Origin: Xiphias gladius
Taxonomy: Eukaryota; Chordata; Actinopteri; Istiophoriformes; Xiphiidae
Reading direction: 5' to 3'
Length of the DNA stretch: 64,000 bases
Assembly: GCF_016859285.1 (NCBI RefSeq)
Contig: NC_053418.1
Span: 23,778,329-23,842,328, forward strand
The first letter of the stretch is position 1; every line of letters starts with the position of its first letter. The position numbers and the translations under genes are program-made. Of the stretch, positions 1 through 13,500 are shown one piece after another. A model generated the notes under the pieces. That model searched no databases. It saw only the letters and a list, made by a program, of their open reading frames with translations, and was not told the DNA's origin.

Positions 1-2130
1 AAAACATGTCCAGCACGAATGACAGCCTGACTGAATGGGAAACATCCCCGAGTGGCAATCCCTGACAGTTTGCATTCCTGTTCATCAGAGACAAACTGTC
101 GATCGTGAACACCTCGCATGTCAAGAGTCAAAGCTTGCGAATTCACCTCAGCGAGTATGAGAAGTGCAACATAAGGTTAACATGCTCTCAATGTGGTTCT
201 CATTTCAGCAGTTTGGACTCTGCATGCCATTCTCTAACTCTGAGAAGTGCATAACATCAAAACATGCCTGTGCCATCAAAACATCCATTTGAGCCCCAGA
301 GGATATAATGTGCCACATTCCAAGTTGGGAAATTTCAAAATATAGGCCAAAACTTTCATAATTTTGTTGTGAATGGCAAAGGTGCATGAGAGTCAGTCGG
401 CATGACGTAAGGTGATTAAATAAGTCTGGCTACGGCTAAAGTTACAGGGTTGTTGTTTTTTTATTCTAGATTTCACAGTTTTTGACTGTCCAACAACCAC
501 ATGTAATATTTTAATAAAATCAAAAATGAAGCTGAACTTGAACTTCCCCTTTTGAAATGCATACAGCACTTAAAAAAAAAAAACCTTTCAGTTAATTTAC
601 AGCAGTTTGAAGGCTACATGAGGCAGATGTGTAGGCTAAATGTTGTGCCCAGACACAGACTACAAGAGCATTTTGACAACCTTTTAATTCAGTTTTGTTT
701 GTTTCCTACACAACTTTTGGTATTTCACAAGCAACACAAGCCTGCGCGTTTGGGAAGGTTAAGTCCTATTGTGTTACCAAAGAAAACGTAAGCAGAACTC
801 CATCGTAAAAATTGTAAATTTCAAAGACCATCCCTAACTGCCAAACTTCGCTATACTGTAATACATGAGCTTGGACGCTTTTTCGAAGCAGAGTTGAATT
901 CTGATTCAGTCGGCGTACATGTTGTCTAAGAAAAAACCTTTATAGTATTTAAAACTCAACTTTTAGAAATTGGCTCAGACTACTTCCGCCTACTACGGTG
1001 TACTGTATTTTGGTAGTACAAAATTATGGACAGAATAGACGAACTAAATTTAAATTTCAAATGCAGTTGACACAAGTGTTCTTTTATGTAATACATATAC
1101 GCCGAAGTGAACTGTGGTACCTAATGTTCCCGAAAGTAGCGTGCTTCTAGTCACTTGGGGTCATAACGTTTGCCAAGAAGCAAACAATTGTTGAAAAACA
1201 AGATTTACGAGCGGAGTTCGTGGCGTGATTCTCCCCACACAAGTGAGCACGGCAGTCAGCAGGGCTGGAGGTAAAGCTTGTGAATTATTTTTGCAGTAAA
1301 CAAATATCAACTTACTTTCTGTGCAACGCATCCCATCACGAAGAGAAGATACGCTGTCATAAAAACATGTGCCCCAAGCGACGTAACACAACTCATTTTC
1401 CTCTAATTGTTCCTGTTTTTTTTATGCAACGCACAGTGAACCGTGTCCCGCTCCTCCGCTTCCCTCTCATTCACCTGAAGTATCGGGAGCGCGCTTCCAT
1501 CGTTCATGGGCGAACTTGAACACAGGACCAGACCCCTAGCTAAAAACTCTCCTGTGCTCGAGGTGATAGCAACTTAACCACTGACTATATGAAATGTATT
1601 TTAAAATCTCATTTAAAATACGTAATATGACTGTAGATTATATGACTGGGGCCTCAGCCGGACCTATAAACGTATGTCATTGGGTCTAGATATAATTCTT
1701 CTATATTTCTATTTCTATTTTCTTCCTTCTACCAATCTTGCACATACAGAAAAGTTACCTAAATGTTTGTTTTTGTTTTTGTCCATAGTTTTATGTCTGC
1801 GGACTTGCCTCCCGCATTCTGCAATATGCACTACTATAATTGTAGTAATATGCCTAAATGTAACAAGTGCAATATAAATGAATGAATGAATAGGCACATG
1901 AATTAATTATTTAGTCTTTCTTTCAGCAATCTAAAAGAGTCATTAAATTAAATATAGTCATTATTGTACATTCATTTCTGTCTTGTTTGGTGAATCATAT
2001 GAAATTTGCCTGTTTTTCAATTTGTGTCAAGGAGAATGGTTGAGAATCTGTGTCATAGGGTTTTGTGTCTGTGTGCCTCTTAATGAAACATCCCCTATCT
2101 GTTTGATAAGCTGTTTGGTTTTTTTTTTAA

Positions 2131-2158
2131 TGTAAATGTAAATGTAAATGTAAATGTA
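2131..2158. repeat. (TGTAAA)n hexamer microsatellite
   Basis: Almost five perfect copies of a six-base unit follow a T run. The same hexamer family, in the other orientation (TTTACA), recurs at 19,238-19,276 inside a GOLGA3 intron. Confidence 0.8.
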
Positions 2159-2671
2159 CACCTTGTTTGTGTTTGATTCCAGAATGTCTTGAGACCAGTG
2201 AACCAGTTCAAATTATTATATAAGATAGACCTGCATGGTTTCCTCAGATCTATTATAAAATTCCTTTAAGAGCCATCTTGTAGGCTACGTCTTCAAGAGA
2301 GCAGCAAATCTAACTGCAAAAATCGGATTTTACCAGACCTTTACAACATTAAATAAGGTATCTTTGTGGTAGATGCACATAGTTTGACTTGACTTCAAGG
2401 TGCCACTCCTTCACCCCCCCACTCAGAATCCCAGACGGGCAGAGCGTACAGGGAAAGGGATAAAGGGAAAGGCTACTGGCAGCACAGACTGGAGACGTTC
2501 ACCCCCCTAAAAGCTTTGAATTGTGTGTTAAAGGTTGATCGTCGTGCATACTGTTCTGAAGGCTTGGGTTTTGGTTAATACAAAAAAACCGAAACAATTA
2601 TGGTGAAAAGCGGCGGGTAGAATTGGCGTTTTCAGCCCATTCATTCATCAACTCGTTCATTTTCAATACAA

Positions 2672-2688
2672 CCACTAGATGGCGCCAG
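2672..2688 (+). promoter_or_regulatory. candidate CTCF binding site
   Basis: The motif CCACTAGATGGCGCCAG fits the vertebrate CTCF core (CCA, then C/T-AG, then a GGC core) across its length. It lies about 1.2 kb upstream of the putative GOLGA3 first exon. Occupancy cannot be judged from sequence. Confidence 0.55.
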
Positions 2689-3869
2689 AGTGAGACGGTT
2701 TGAAATCCTACACATTGGCTTTAAACGAGTCTGGTTTTTGCATTAAAAATGTTGGTTTTAACCTCGGCCTTACGCGTTTATTTGCATTATAAAGTGTATC
2801 AGTTGGTCTCACTAGCTCGATTGTGTCTTTTACAAGCAATTGTATTACCCAAGTGCAGGCCCTTTTCAGTGAGATTAGAGATCGATTTAGACGCAAGCCT
2901 ATTATTTTGATTGGAGAGCTGGATGCGACATACCTAACAGTTTACACCTTACACATGGATCCCTGCGTCTTGTACGCAGGTGTCCTAGAGCGAGCTCTAC
3001 CTCGGGTCCCACCAGTGAGCATGCAGCTGTCAGGTTGTGGGTGTTGGTGGCGAGGCATGCAAGGGTGTCTGTAGCTGGGGTCTTGGAACTGTAACCATCT
3101 CTATTATATTCTTAGACAATAAACATTTAGGACTTGTCTCTTTGGTGTATATATAATTTCTTTATTTATTTTTACGTGGAAGCAGTTATAAAATGGAAAT
3201 GCTGCAATATGCGAATACCCTTTTTCTTTTCTTTTTTGGGGGGTTTATGTGCTATTACGACAGTATAGGAGACAACAGGTGGTAGCAGTTCTGAAAAATT
3301 CATGGACACATGGAATCAAATGACTAATCCAGAGTAAATATATAACTGAACAAACTGCACATACGCACAACAAAGAGATTAAAAAAAATAGAGGGCCAAT
3401 GCCACTATAGTTTAACTCAAAGCCGTTATGTGGAATCCAATTTAATCTCATAACATTAAGCAGGGGCATGATATAATGATGTGCATATTAATGCAATCCA
3501 TGAACTCTGTGCACAGTATGGGGTAAGGCTCATAAAGTGGCACTAGCAGCTTGTCATGGCACTGCTGCTGGTACCCGCAGCTTTAGGTTAGCTGCAGGGT
3601 GCCACGGGGAAGTAGGGCGCAGCTCTTTTACCACAAGAATGAAGCACTGTACCGCATCCGACAGCTCAAGCAGAAGTAATGTCCGTTCCATATTATAGTT
3701 CCTGCAATCAATTGATCATTGCCATATGCATTTGCGATATAAATAGCTAATTGAATTTAAACAGTAAATTTAAAGTCCAAACGCTGTGAGTGTACACAGT
3801 AAACACTCCGCTTTCCGACAAGCTTTATTATTTTTATTTCTACCAGTATATTGTTTGCTCCCTCTGTTT

Positions 3870-3935
3870 CTAGTCGGACAGGTAATAGGACGGAAACCAA
3901 ACAGCCACGTAGTAAAAGGCGAAGCTCGCAAAAAG
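3870..3935 (+). promoter_or_regulatory. golga3: putative GOLGA3 first (non-coding) exon and core promoter
   Basis: A short segment ends in AAAAG followed by a consensus donor (gtgagc at 3,936). The next exon upstream of the GOLGA3 start codon opens at 5,103 after a pyrimidine-rich acceptor, so a non-coding exon must lie upstream. The sequence that follows (4,080-4,210) is rich in GCTAGC/GTTAGC motifs, as in the other promoter-proximal regions of this window. The transcription start is not defined, and a second donor-like site near 3,880 is possible. Confidence 0.35.
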
Positions 3936-5138
3936 GTGAGCATTTAATGTCTTTTTAAATATTTATCGAAACTGTCATTTTATAATTTACATATGGGGTT
4001 TGTAATGAACTTACATGACAGAGGGCAATTTGTTTAATTATTTAAAAATATTTCAGAAATCACTCCTGCACCGACGCTGGCGATTCTAGCTAGCGAGTTA
4101 GCAAATTTAGCTTGACAGGTCCCGTCGTAAACACATCCAGCTAGCTATCTCGCTAGCATCGTGAGCTTCATTTATTCACCTACCATTTAGTCTGTCATCC
4201 TTGTCGTTAGCTGGTAGAGTTGAAGTAAACCCAGCCAGCACATAAGGGCAATATGACACCCTTAGGATTTACGTTTATCAATGACTGTCTCGTTTTCTTA
4301 TGTCCTCTAAACTGTCCAGCAACACGATGTGAAACTGTGCTGAACAGAGGCTAGCAAAGTAACCCAGCCACTGTCCGCAAGCATGAAATTGGTAAAACAG
4401 CCTTGGAGTCAAATGTTATCATTAATAGGTAAAGTGACAGATAGCATACAATAATAACATAACAGCTGCATACCTCAGTGCCAGTATCTTAAAATTCAAA
4501 AGTGGGAGTCGAGCCTTGTCTGTCGATAAATGTACACAATTTGTAAGTATCTTATATTTTAAATAATTGTGTGCAAATTTGGCACACATCATATCAAAAT
4601 CAGCGGTTGCTCCTCCGAAACTGATATCCCCCACAGTCTTAACTAACGTATGACAGATGAAAGGCTTACATTTAAATGCCTGTTTGCTGCTTGCTAATGC
4701 GTGAGTGTGACTTAGCAGCAGATTTTACAGTTTCTACAGATTCCTACAAAGATTGAATTGAATATATTCGGACGGAATCTTAGCCGATCGTCGGCTTTGG
4801 CGGGTCATATTTGTTAACCGAGTTTTTCCTATGCGTTTGTCTGTGTAAAACTAAAGGAATTCAATGTCCGTTGCCAGTTCATCTATATTTGACGCGACAC
4901 AATCTACTTAACTACCAAGCCAGGTTGTTAGCCCTCGACTCAAGCCTCTGTTTAAATGAAAGCGCGTTGTGTTGTTACATAACATTATTACTGTCTAAAC
5001 CAGATCACTTGTGAGGAGCCACACCTTCTTCTGTGTCATATTGTCCAAACGAGAGCTTCCAGTTATACTCCAGGTGTTAAATTAAATGTTTTCTCTCTTT
5101 AGTGCTGCTTGTGGTCGGAAGTGTACCTGGACACTGAC

Positions 5139-5180
5139 ATGCTCCCAGCTGGCCTGCCTCCTAACAAGATGGTTTTGTGA
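5139..5180 (+). CDS. uORF in the GOLGA3 5' leader
   Basis: An ATG at 5,139 opens 13 codons and a TGA at 5,178-5,180, all inside exon 2 of the leader and 51 nt before the GOLGA3 start. Its -3 position is G, so the context is reasonable. If this exon is always included, every GOLGA3 mRNA would carry it and translation may be damped. Whether it is translated is unknown. Confidence 0.4.
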   Translation: MLPAGLPPNKMVL

Positions 5181-5231
5181 GACGTTTTTTCATAAGGGCC
5201 ACCAGCAGTACTGTGACTCTTTAGTTTCTTA

Positions 5232-8200
5232 ATGGAAATGGAAAACAACCAGTCAGAAGCAGCTCAAATGGAGGCCAATGACTATCAAGAAGGCCAAGTT
5301 ATAAAATCCAAAGAGACTGAAGCCCATGCTTTGGAAGGGGAAACACAATTGAAACAACACGGACAAGAGAACACACAAAATGCAAAAGGGAATATTTGTA
5401 ATGGTGAGTCCTGAAGCTGTCTCAGTGGGATACAATTAAATTTCATCATATCTGGCGGCATGTGCTGATACTATGTCTTACTGTGACACCACCCATCTCA
5501 CTACCACTTACTGGCAAAAGCAACCAAAAGGTGGCAGCTGTGAATAGGTAGAGCTGTGATACTTGGAGACAAAAAGTTAACTCAACTGAGGAATATCTTC
5601 TTTTTTTTTTTAAATAAAGGTCATCTGAATTTGCAATGATTTGTATGCTGAAACTGAGTTACCAGACATTCTATGCATATATACAGTGGCATGAAAAAGT
5701 TAGGGCACCCCTGCTCAAATTCCTGTTACCGTGAATAGCTAAGCGAGTAAAAGATGACCTGATTTCAATAAGGCATAAAGTTAAAGATGACATTTCTTTA
5801 ATATTTCAAGCAGGATTACTTTTTATTTACATCTTTTTCAAAATAACAAATGAAAAGGGCTCAAAACAAAAGGTTGGGGCACCCTGCTTGGTCAGTACTT
5901 GGGAACATCCCCTTCGTCAAGTATCACAGCTTGTAAATGCTTTTTGTAGCCAGATAAGAGTCTTTCAGTTCTTGTTTGGGGGATTTTCGTCCATTATTCC
6001 TTAGAAAAAGCTTGTAGCCTGCTTCATCAGTCCACAGGACTTGTTTCCAAAATGCGTCAGGCTTGTTTAAATGTTCCTTTGCAAACTTCTAACCTTGACT
6101 TTTGTGGTGAGGAGACAGGAAAGTTTTTCTTCTGATGACTCTTCGATGAAGGTCATATTTGTGCAGGTGTTGCTGCACAGTAGAACTATGCACCACCACT
6201 CCAGAGTCTGCTAAATCTTCCTGATGGTCTTTTGCAGTCAAACATGGGTTTTAATTTGTCTTTCTAGCAATTCTATGAGCAGTTCTCTCTGAAAGCTTTC
6301 TTGATCTTCCAGAACTCAACTTGACCTCCACCGTTCCTGTTAATTGCCATTTCTTAATTTCATTATGAACTGAGGAAACGGCTACCTGAAAAGACTTTGC
6401 TATCTTTTTATAGCCTTCTCCTGCTTTATGGGCATCAATTATTTTAGCCACTTAGAAGAGCCAATGGCTGCTGATTGTCAGAGTATTTATAAAGCTTTGG
6501 AATTTGCAACCCCTGGCCTTTCCTAATGATTACTGTGAACAAGCCATAGCCATAGCCCTAACAAGCTAATTAAGGTCTGAGACCTTGGTAAAAATGATCT
6601 GAGAGTTCGGATCTCCAAGGTTGCCTGTTGAGGCCTGGTCCTATTTGAAAGCAGTATTTGTCTTAGCAACATCACTCGACTTCAAAAGGACGTTTTGTTG
6701 TCTGTGGACAAGTGTGTAAGAAATATTTAGAATTCATTACATATTTGAGTAAAAGAGAACATTTGCTTGGTTCTGGGTACTTTGATGTTAAACAAATCTT
6801 TTGACATTATTGCTTTATTTTCACTTTTATTTAGCACTGAAAGCAGTGTCTTTTGGGGGAAGTGACTCCACATAGACAGACTTCATGTGTATAGTTTAGA
6901 AATAATTCTGTTTTGGGCCTATTTTTAATATATTCCTACTAGAATGACTGTCTACATGCTGTGCTATACTTGTTTCCAACTCTGCTCTCCGGTCTGCAAA
7001 GGTCTTTCCCCTTTAGGCATATTACTAATATCTCTTTTATCTAACACTTGTATCCTGCCATGCATGACCTGTTTTTGTGGCCACTGCAAGGCCCGAGGCC
7101 TTCTACTGCTACATGTTACATGGCTCTTTGAACTAATGTGTTAAATAGCTGAACTGAATTCTAATTAGTCATCATCAGAGGGCAACTATGCTTATAGTCC
7201 ATAGCACTTGAAAATTCTATTTCTGAGCTGTAAATACTTCCGTAAAGTTGGGTGACACACAAGAGACAGGTAGAAAAAGAATGGTCTAAATCTGCGATGG
7301 ATATATCCTGACAGGTGAAATCACAAGGTTGTTTTTTTTCACAAAGCCCAAAATAGAACTACAAAAACGTACAAGGGTTTTCACAGGCTAAACAGTACTC
7401 CCAATGTGTAGTCTGTTGATTTTGATGTGGTAATCGATGTTTCCCTTTAAGTAGCAGTAGTATGAATGTATTTTTGACGAATATTGTCCAGTGATGTTTG
7501 AAATTGTATTAAAGACTGCTTTCCAATCTTAAGTATTTCCCTATAACATTCCATTTTCATAAATAATAATTAACAAAGTTAATCAAACTTAAAAAAAAAA
7601 GGTTTTCGGGGACTTTAAATGTGGTTGCCTTGCAAGATGAACCTGGTAATTGTGATCCTTGATACAAGAGTAGGTGCAGCTAAAGAGATGCTTCAGCAGC
7701 TCTGTGCTGCATGAATGTTTCCAGCTACCTTTTTCACTAATGCAGTTGTAACTTGACAAAGTTGTCCAACCAGTTTGCTAAGAGAATCACGTCCACTCAG
7801 TCTAGTTCTTGAGAACTTATCATGATTAAATTGTCACATTCCTCAAGGATTCTCCTCCCCCTTCTCTTTCAGGTCCTGTTGGTTCAGAAGTGATGCCAAA
7901 TGGAGATGGACTGGCAGAGGGCTTGAGTGCTGCAGGTGACACCCGTATAAACGGGTCCCTGCTTCCAACAGCCCCTCCACAGAGCACCAGCTCCCCTGTC
8001 AACTCCCAGACCCAAGAGCCCTCCCCAGGTGTGGCTGCTTATCCACCCATGATGCTAGAGGAGTGTGAAGGGGCTAGTACTGAGGTCACGCTTCACAAGG
8101 GTGATTCATTGCAGTCGCTCAGACTCAGTATGCCTATGCAGGAGACTGAATTGTGTAAGCATAAACTTATGTGGAGTGAATGCTCCCCTCTATACCCCCT

Positions 8201-10559
8201 GTATTTAAACCTCATTTTGCTGTGTTGTTTTGCTTTTTTGGCTCATGTACATATTTTTTTCTTTTAACTCCCTTGTCTGGGTATTATCTGAACAGATGGA
8301 TTCAGTGGGAATTTCTTTTAGTTGTTGGAGTCCAGCTACTTTCTGCAACTCTTGATTAGACTTTGGTGTGGGTGCTACATTTGAAATACCTTTTGGACTA
8401 ATGGCTGCATTTTGGAACTAACCCCTATGTTATGTTATATATTTGGTGGCATTTCAAAGGCATCGTTGCTATGCTCAGTATGTAAATATGTAATATATTT
8501 AGGATTGTAGTGATTTATTTATTTTTTTTGGCTTCACATTAGTACTCACGTAATATATATAGCACCACATGAAGATTCCTATAGTATCCCTTTTGATGGC
8601 ACATGAACATGACTGGTCCAGTGTTCATCTGCTTAATACATTTATAGAAGTCTTCATTTATCTCACTGCAATATTGGCAATACTAGCTACATGGCTGTTG
8701 CTGTCATGACTGAGGTCAAGTTTTTTTATATTTACATAAACTAACCAAGCAAAGAGACAGTGTCACAGTGCAGGACGTCCTCTAAATAAATGGGTGAAAT
8801 GTGCATTGCAACACCCATACTGTCCTGCTCAAAAAATCTTATGCAGTTTTTAGGTAAGATGGTGAATGTTACAGGTGCAATGTGTGACTTACTAGTAACT
8901 GTGGCTTGTGCAAAAACACATTTCAGGCCCAGGTATTAACATAACTCCAATTTGAATGATTTGTTTATCATTGCTATTTGAGGACAGGGTTCCAAGCAGC
9001 AACATTAGGCTCATTGCCAGGATTTCCCTTATACATTCATAGAAACCATGTTCTGTGCAAATAAAGTGTTGTGGTGTACTTGTGCAGTATGTGATGATGT
9101 GATGAATATTAATTTTCTTGGCCTAACATACTTTCCCTTTAGCCAACCAGAAACCATCACTGGAGATGGAGAACGAGGAGAAGATTCGCCTGGAGGCTCG
9201 CCGGCGCCTGGAGGAGCAACTCAAACAGTACAGAGTGCAAAGACATAAGGAGAGGGTGAGTCAGTCGAGTCGCTGTCAGGTTAAAGACAGCACTAAATTT
9301 TTATCATAGCTTCAAATCCAAATCCTTAAAAAACCAGGTTAGCCTTCAGTTTGCTTTCAAAATCCTCATGTCTCCTCAGCCACCTTTGTCATCCTTTCAG
9401 CCATTGTTGCCTCCCCATTTTTCACCCAACTGTCTGTCTGTTAGAGATATGGTTCCAAAAGCAATAAACAGATTTGGAAGAGGTTTGGTAGACAGATATC
9501 CCTGAGTTATTATCCACTTTATTAGTTTTTCGGGGGTTTTCTGCCAATAAACAAGACTTTTTTTCTTATGGGCACTCAAGTGAAGTCTGTTGCTAAACTT
9601 GCTTTGTTCTTGGAGAATGTGACCAAGAAGATCCGCAGTTTAATGGTTAGAGAAACCGCAGCTTTTAAGTTTGGAGAAGTATTCTTCATTGGTGCAGGTT
9701 TGGGTCCAATAAGTGCTCTATATTTGTGTAATTGTTCTATTGATTTTCTGTCATTGCCTAATTTTTCTACATTCAGATTTTGTTATCATGGCAATATTTT
9801 TGATTCTTTCTTACTGTCTGTTTTCTAGTCTCACCGCACCAGTACCAAGAACAGGCCATTCAGCACCCTGGATCCAGAGCTAATGCTGCATCCTGAAGCT
9901 CTGCCCCGGGCCAACACCGTTGCCATGACCAAGGAGTATTCCTTCCTGAGGACCAGTGTCCCACGTGGTCCCAAACTGGGTAGCTTGGGAATTCCCCCTT
10001 CCAAGGAGAGGAAGTCCAGGTCTCCCCGTCCTAGCAAGATCCACTCCTTGGCTGACTATAAATCTCCTGAGAATGATGGTGGAGGAGGAGGAGGAGGAGG
10101 AGGAGGTGGAGTAAGGACAGGAGAAAACACAATGAGCTCCCTCCAATCCACCATTAGCTCGGTGTCCACACTGTCTGAGGTCAGTGTGGTGTCAGAGGGC
10201 AGCACCTGTGAGACAGAGGCACAGCCTGGTGCTCCATTCCAAGTCGGAGACAGTGTCTCTGAAATTGACGGCAGCGAATCAGGAACGAGGCTAGGGAACG
10301 ATGGCAACGACAGTGACAGCTCGTCTTACAGCAGTGTGTCTACAAGGGGGACATACGGTATGCTCTCTGCAGCAGTGGAAAGGCAGCAGGAGCCCTACAC
10401 AGTGGAGGGGAGGGAGATTGCTCCTGAGGCTATGGGTCAGTTCCCCTCCCTGCAGGAGGTGCTGCAGGCAGCCAGTGATGAGCAGCACCTGCTGGAGCTG
10501 GAGCAGGAGAGAGAAGGGACAGTGGAGCCTCGGAGTCGCAGGGACAGTTTCTCCAGCAG
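5232..10559 (+). CDS. golga3: GOLGA3 head domain exons (residues 1-433), with polyglycine tract
   Basis: Four exons encode the low-complexity N-terminal head. In family terms this is the part of golgin-160 that carries Golgi-targeting signals and, in mammals, caspase sites. Recognisable blocks are RLEARRRLEEQLKQYRV in exon 3, and TLDPELMLHPEALPRANT and MTKEYSFLRTSVPRGPK in the 731-nt exon 4. Exon 4 also carries a Ser-rich stretch ending STRGTYG (about 350-366). A run of 11 glycines (residues 273-283; GGN codons from 10,078) sits after the conserved SLADY motif. Human has no comparable run there as far as I recall. Confidence 0.9.
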
Positions 10560-13500
10560 GTATTTATCAATGTTTGAATGGGATAAAATTATTTATGCCA
10601 ATTCCTGGCATTTTTTGATTGATAACAAACAAGAAAAACTTGAAGCCCTGCTTAAAGTAATTTTTGATAATATAAATTGTTGTAATTTTCTCTCAATCAA
10701 CTCATGAATTAATAAATCAATCATTTCAGCGCTGATTTTTATTTACATTTACATTTTTTTCAGTGTTTCTTTGGAGAGTTCATTGATGGGCCACGATGAA
10801 ATGCTCCAAGTGCTGAAAGAGAAAATGAGACTTGAGGGCCAGCTGGAGTCCTTGTCATTTGAGGCCAACCAGGTTACATAACATATTAGTTTCTATAATC
10901 ATATTTTCCTTTTCTTCTGGACAAAGCATCTGTCCGTACACAGGAGTGGCAAAAAATAATAGCGATCTTGAAATATCTTCCATCTCCTTTCACTAACAAA
11001 CTGCATCCTCAAAAATGACCATATAGTTGAGTCTCAAACAAAATATGTTTAAAGGCTTTTCTTGACAACTTTTTTAAAGACTTGTTATCTGAAAATGATA
11101 CTGAGTGAATTATCTGTATAAACTGCATCGACATAAACTGTATTTTTTTTTAAAAAGTATTGCTAATTTATAACAGCTTTTAGCCATTCTAGTGGCAGGG
11201 GATGGCAAGGTTGGTCGGTTCGCAACTAAAATTTGTCAACAGTTATTTTATGGATTGCCATGAAATTCTGTATAAACATTCATGATCCTCATAGGAATAA
11301 TTCTTTGGTGATTCCTCTAACTCTTCCTCTAATGCTATCAACAGGTCAAAGTTTTCACTTATCCTGTGAAATATCTCAGCATCTACTTGATAGATGGGCA
11401 CAAAATTTGGTACAGACATTGATGGTTTCTTGACAATGTATCGTAATGACTTGATTTCCTGACTTTTTCTGTGACACCCCTATGAGGTTGACATTTTTGT
11501 TTTTTAGTGCAATGTGTCAACAATAATTGGATGAATTGCCATGAAATTTGGGACAAACATTCATGTTCCCTTCTGGATTAATTATAATCACCTTTCATCT
11601 TGTACGATCCTTCAATCAAAATTTCCATTCGTCCAGTACTTTGGTTTATGTTTTTTTTAATGGCCATTTACTTGCAAAACTAATACCGTTCCCATCAGCA
11701 TCAACTGTCCTTTATGTTTAGTGCTAATTAGCAAATGTTGGCATGCTATCATGCTAAACTAAGATTTTGAGCATGGTTTATGCTAAACATCTGAATGTTA
11801 GCATGCTGTTGTTAGCATTTTGCTCAGAGTACTGCTGTGCCTAAGTACAGCATCACAGACCTGTGGCATGACTGTTGACTCTTTTTTTTATGCACATAAA
11901 GTCTCCCATTTTACTATACTAATGGGGCTGTCTATGTTTGCATAAATGCAACTTGCATTGAATTAATTACAATCATTTAAGATCATGATAAATGTCTGTA
12001 TTGCTAATGAATGCCAGGCCATGTATGACAGCATCCAAAAAGACTACATTTAGCTTGGTGGCTGTTAACTTATCTGGGCAGGCTGCCCAGATAATGACAC
12101 TATACTGGAAACACTGAGAATAATTGTGTGTAAGTGCTGACCACACTTTCCTGTCCTCCAGGCTCTCAAGGAGAAGACAGAGCTTCAGGCCCAGCTGGCT
12201 ACAGTGAATGCTCGGCTGCAAGCTAAGAAGGAGGAGGCTCAGGTCAGCCAGGAGAAACAGAACGCCCTCACCACAGAGGTTGGCACACTGCGGCAGAACT
12301 GTAGCCAGCTAGAAAAGGCCATGGTGGAGCTTCAGGGAAGTCTGGAAAGCAAGAATGCTAGTCTAGCTTCTCTCAGCAATGACCTGAAGGTGGCTGAAGA
12401 TCAGTACAGCAGGCTGATGGGGAAGGTGGAGGAGATCCAAACCACCGTGACCTTGAGAGACAATACAGGTTAGCGATGGAGACCCAGTCAGCTGAATGTA
12501 AGAAGATGTTGTCACCTTCACCCCAGTTGTTAAACTAGGTGTTTTTTGTCTTACACTTTTGCAGTTCAGGAGTTGCGTCAGCAGATGGGTGGTCTTCAGA
12601 GCCAGCTTCAACAGGTTCAGCTGGAGCGCAGCACCCTGCAGAGCCGACTGAAAACCTCCCAGGCTGAGATTGACTCACTCCAGCAGGTCAGACAGTGGTA
12701 CCAGCAGCAGTTGGCACTGGCCCAGGAGGCAAGAGTACGACTGCAAAGCGAAATGGCCAACATGCAGGTAAGGTTGCCGCTGATGCAGTTGGTTTTGTCA
12801 TCATGGCTTGCATTAGACAGACAAAAGTTGACATGGAAAAGACAAGACATCCTAGGTGACATGTTTTGTCTTGGGTTTTTTTCTTTCCCAGGCTGGACAG
12901 ATGACTCAGATTGGTGTTGTGGAACATCTGAAGCTTGAGAATGTGACACTGTCTCACCAGCTCACTGAGACCCAACACCGCTCCATCAAAGAAAAAGAGC
13001 GTATTGCTGTTCAGCTGCAAAGCATTGAGGTATATTCTCCAACATCCCTTTCTGACCTTGTGCCATCATGTGTCTGTAAAGTATAAATATATCCACGTAG
13101 GAAATAACTCTTACATGAAGGTCATTATTCAGCCAGTGACCTTGTATTTATGGGTTTTTTGTTTTTGTTTTGTTTTTTTTAATGAATTGAGCATATTGTT
13201 TAAAACTTTTTGCTGTCTTTGATGTAGGCTGATATGCTGACCCAGGAAGCTGCTTACAAGCAGATCCAGGATGCAAAGAACATGGTAGAAGACGACCTGC
13301 AGCACAAACTGGAGGAGTTTGAGGAAGAGCGAGAGCGCTTAATGAAACTGGCCAACACAGCCAGCACACTGGAAAGGGAACTAGAGCAGGTAGTCATGCC
13401 AAATGTAACAGCAACTTGTTTTCCACCTTGTATGGTCAGTAAAATTCTTACTGTAATCTGCTCTAAACTGCCTGTCACAATCTTTCTCTCTTAGATGAAG

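Larger units (their letters stand above)
1..3860. other. 5' flank of GOLGA3, no gene recognised
   Basis: I found no exon with recognisable protein similarity on either strand. The open frames here are short and low in complexity. The stretch around 1,670-1,897 ends in a repeated TGAA tract after a C-poor segment, which resembles the 3' tail of a non-LTR retroelement, but I cannot name the family. A TGTAAA hexamer array (2,131-2,158) and a CTCF-type motif (2,672-2,688) are listed separately. In human the gene beyond GOLGA3 on this side is CHFR; nothing in this flank resembles it. Confidence 0.5.

Noticed and set aside
10056-10307. Minus-strand and alternative-frame open frames over GOLGA3 exon 4
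   Set aside because: They are shadows of the plus-strand GOLGA3 frame, which is the conserved one; the proline run is the complement of the polyglycine codons.
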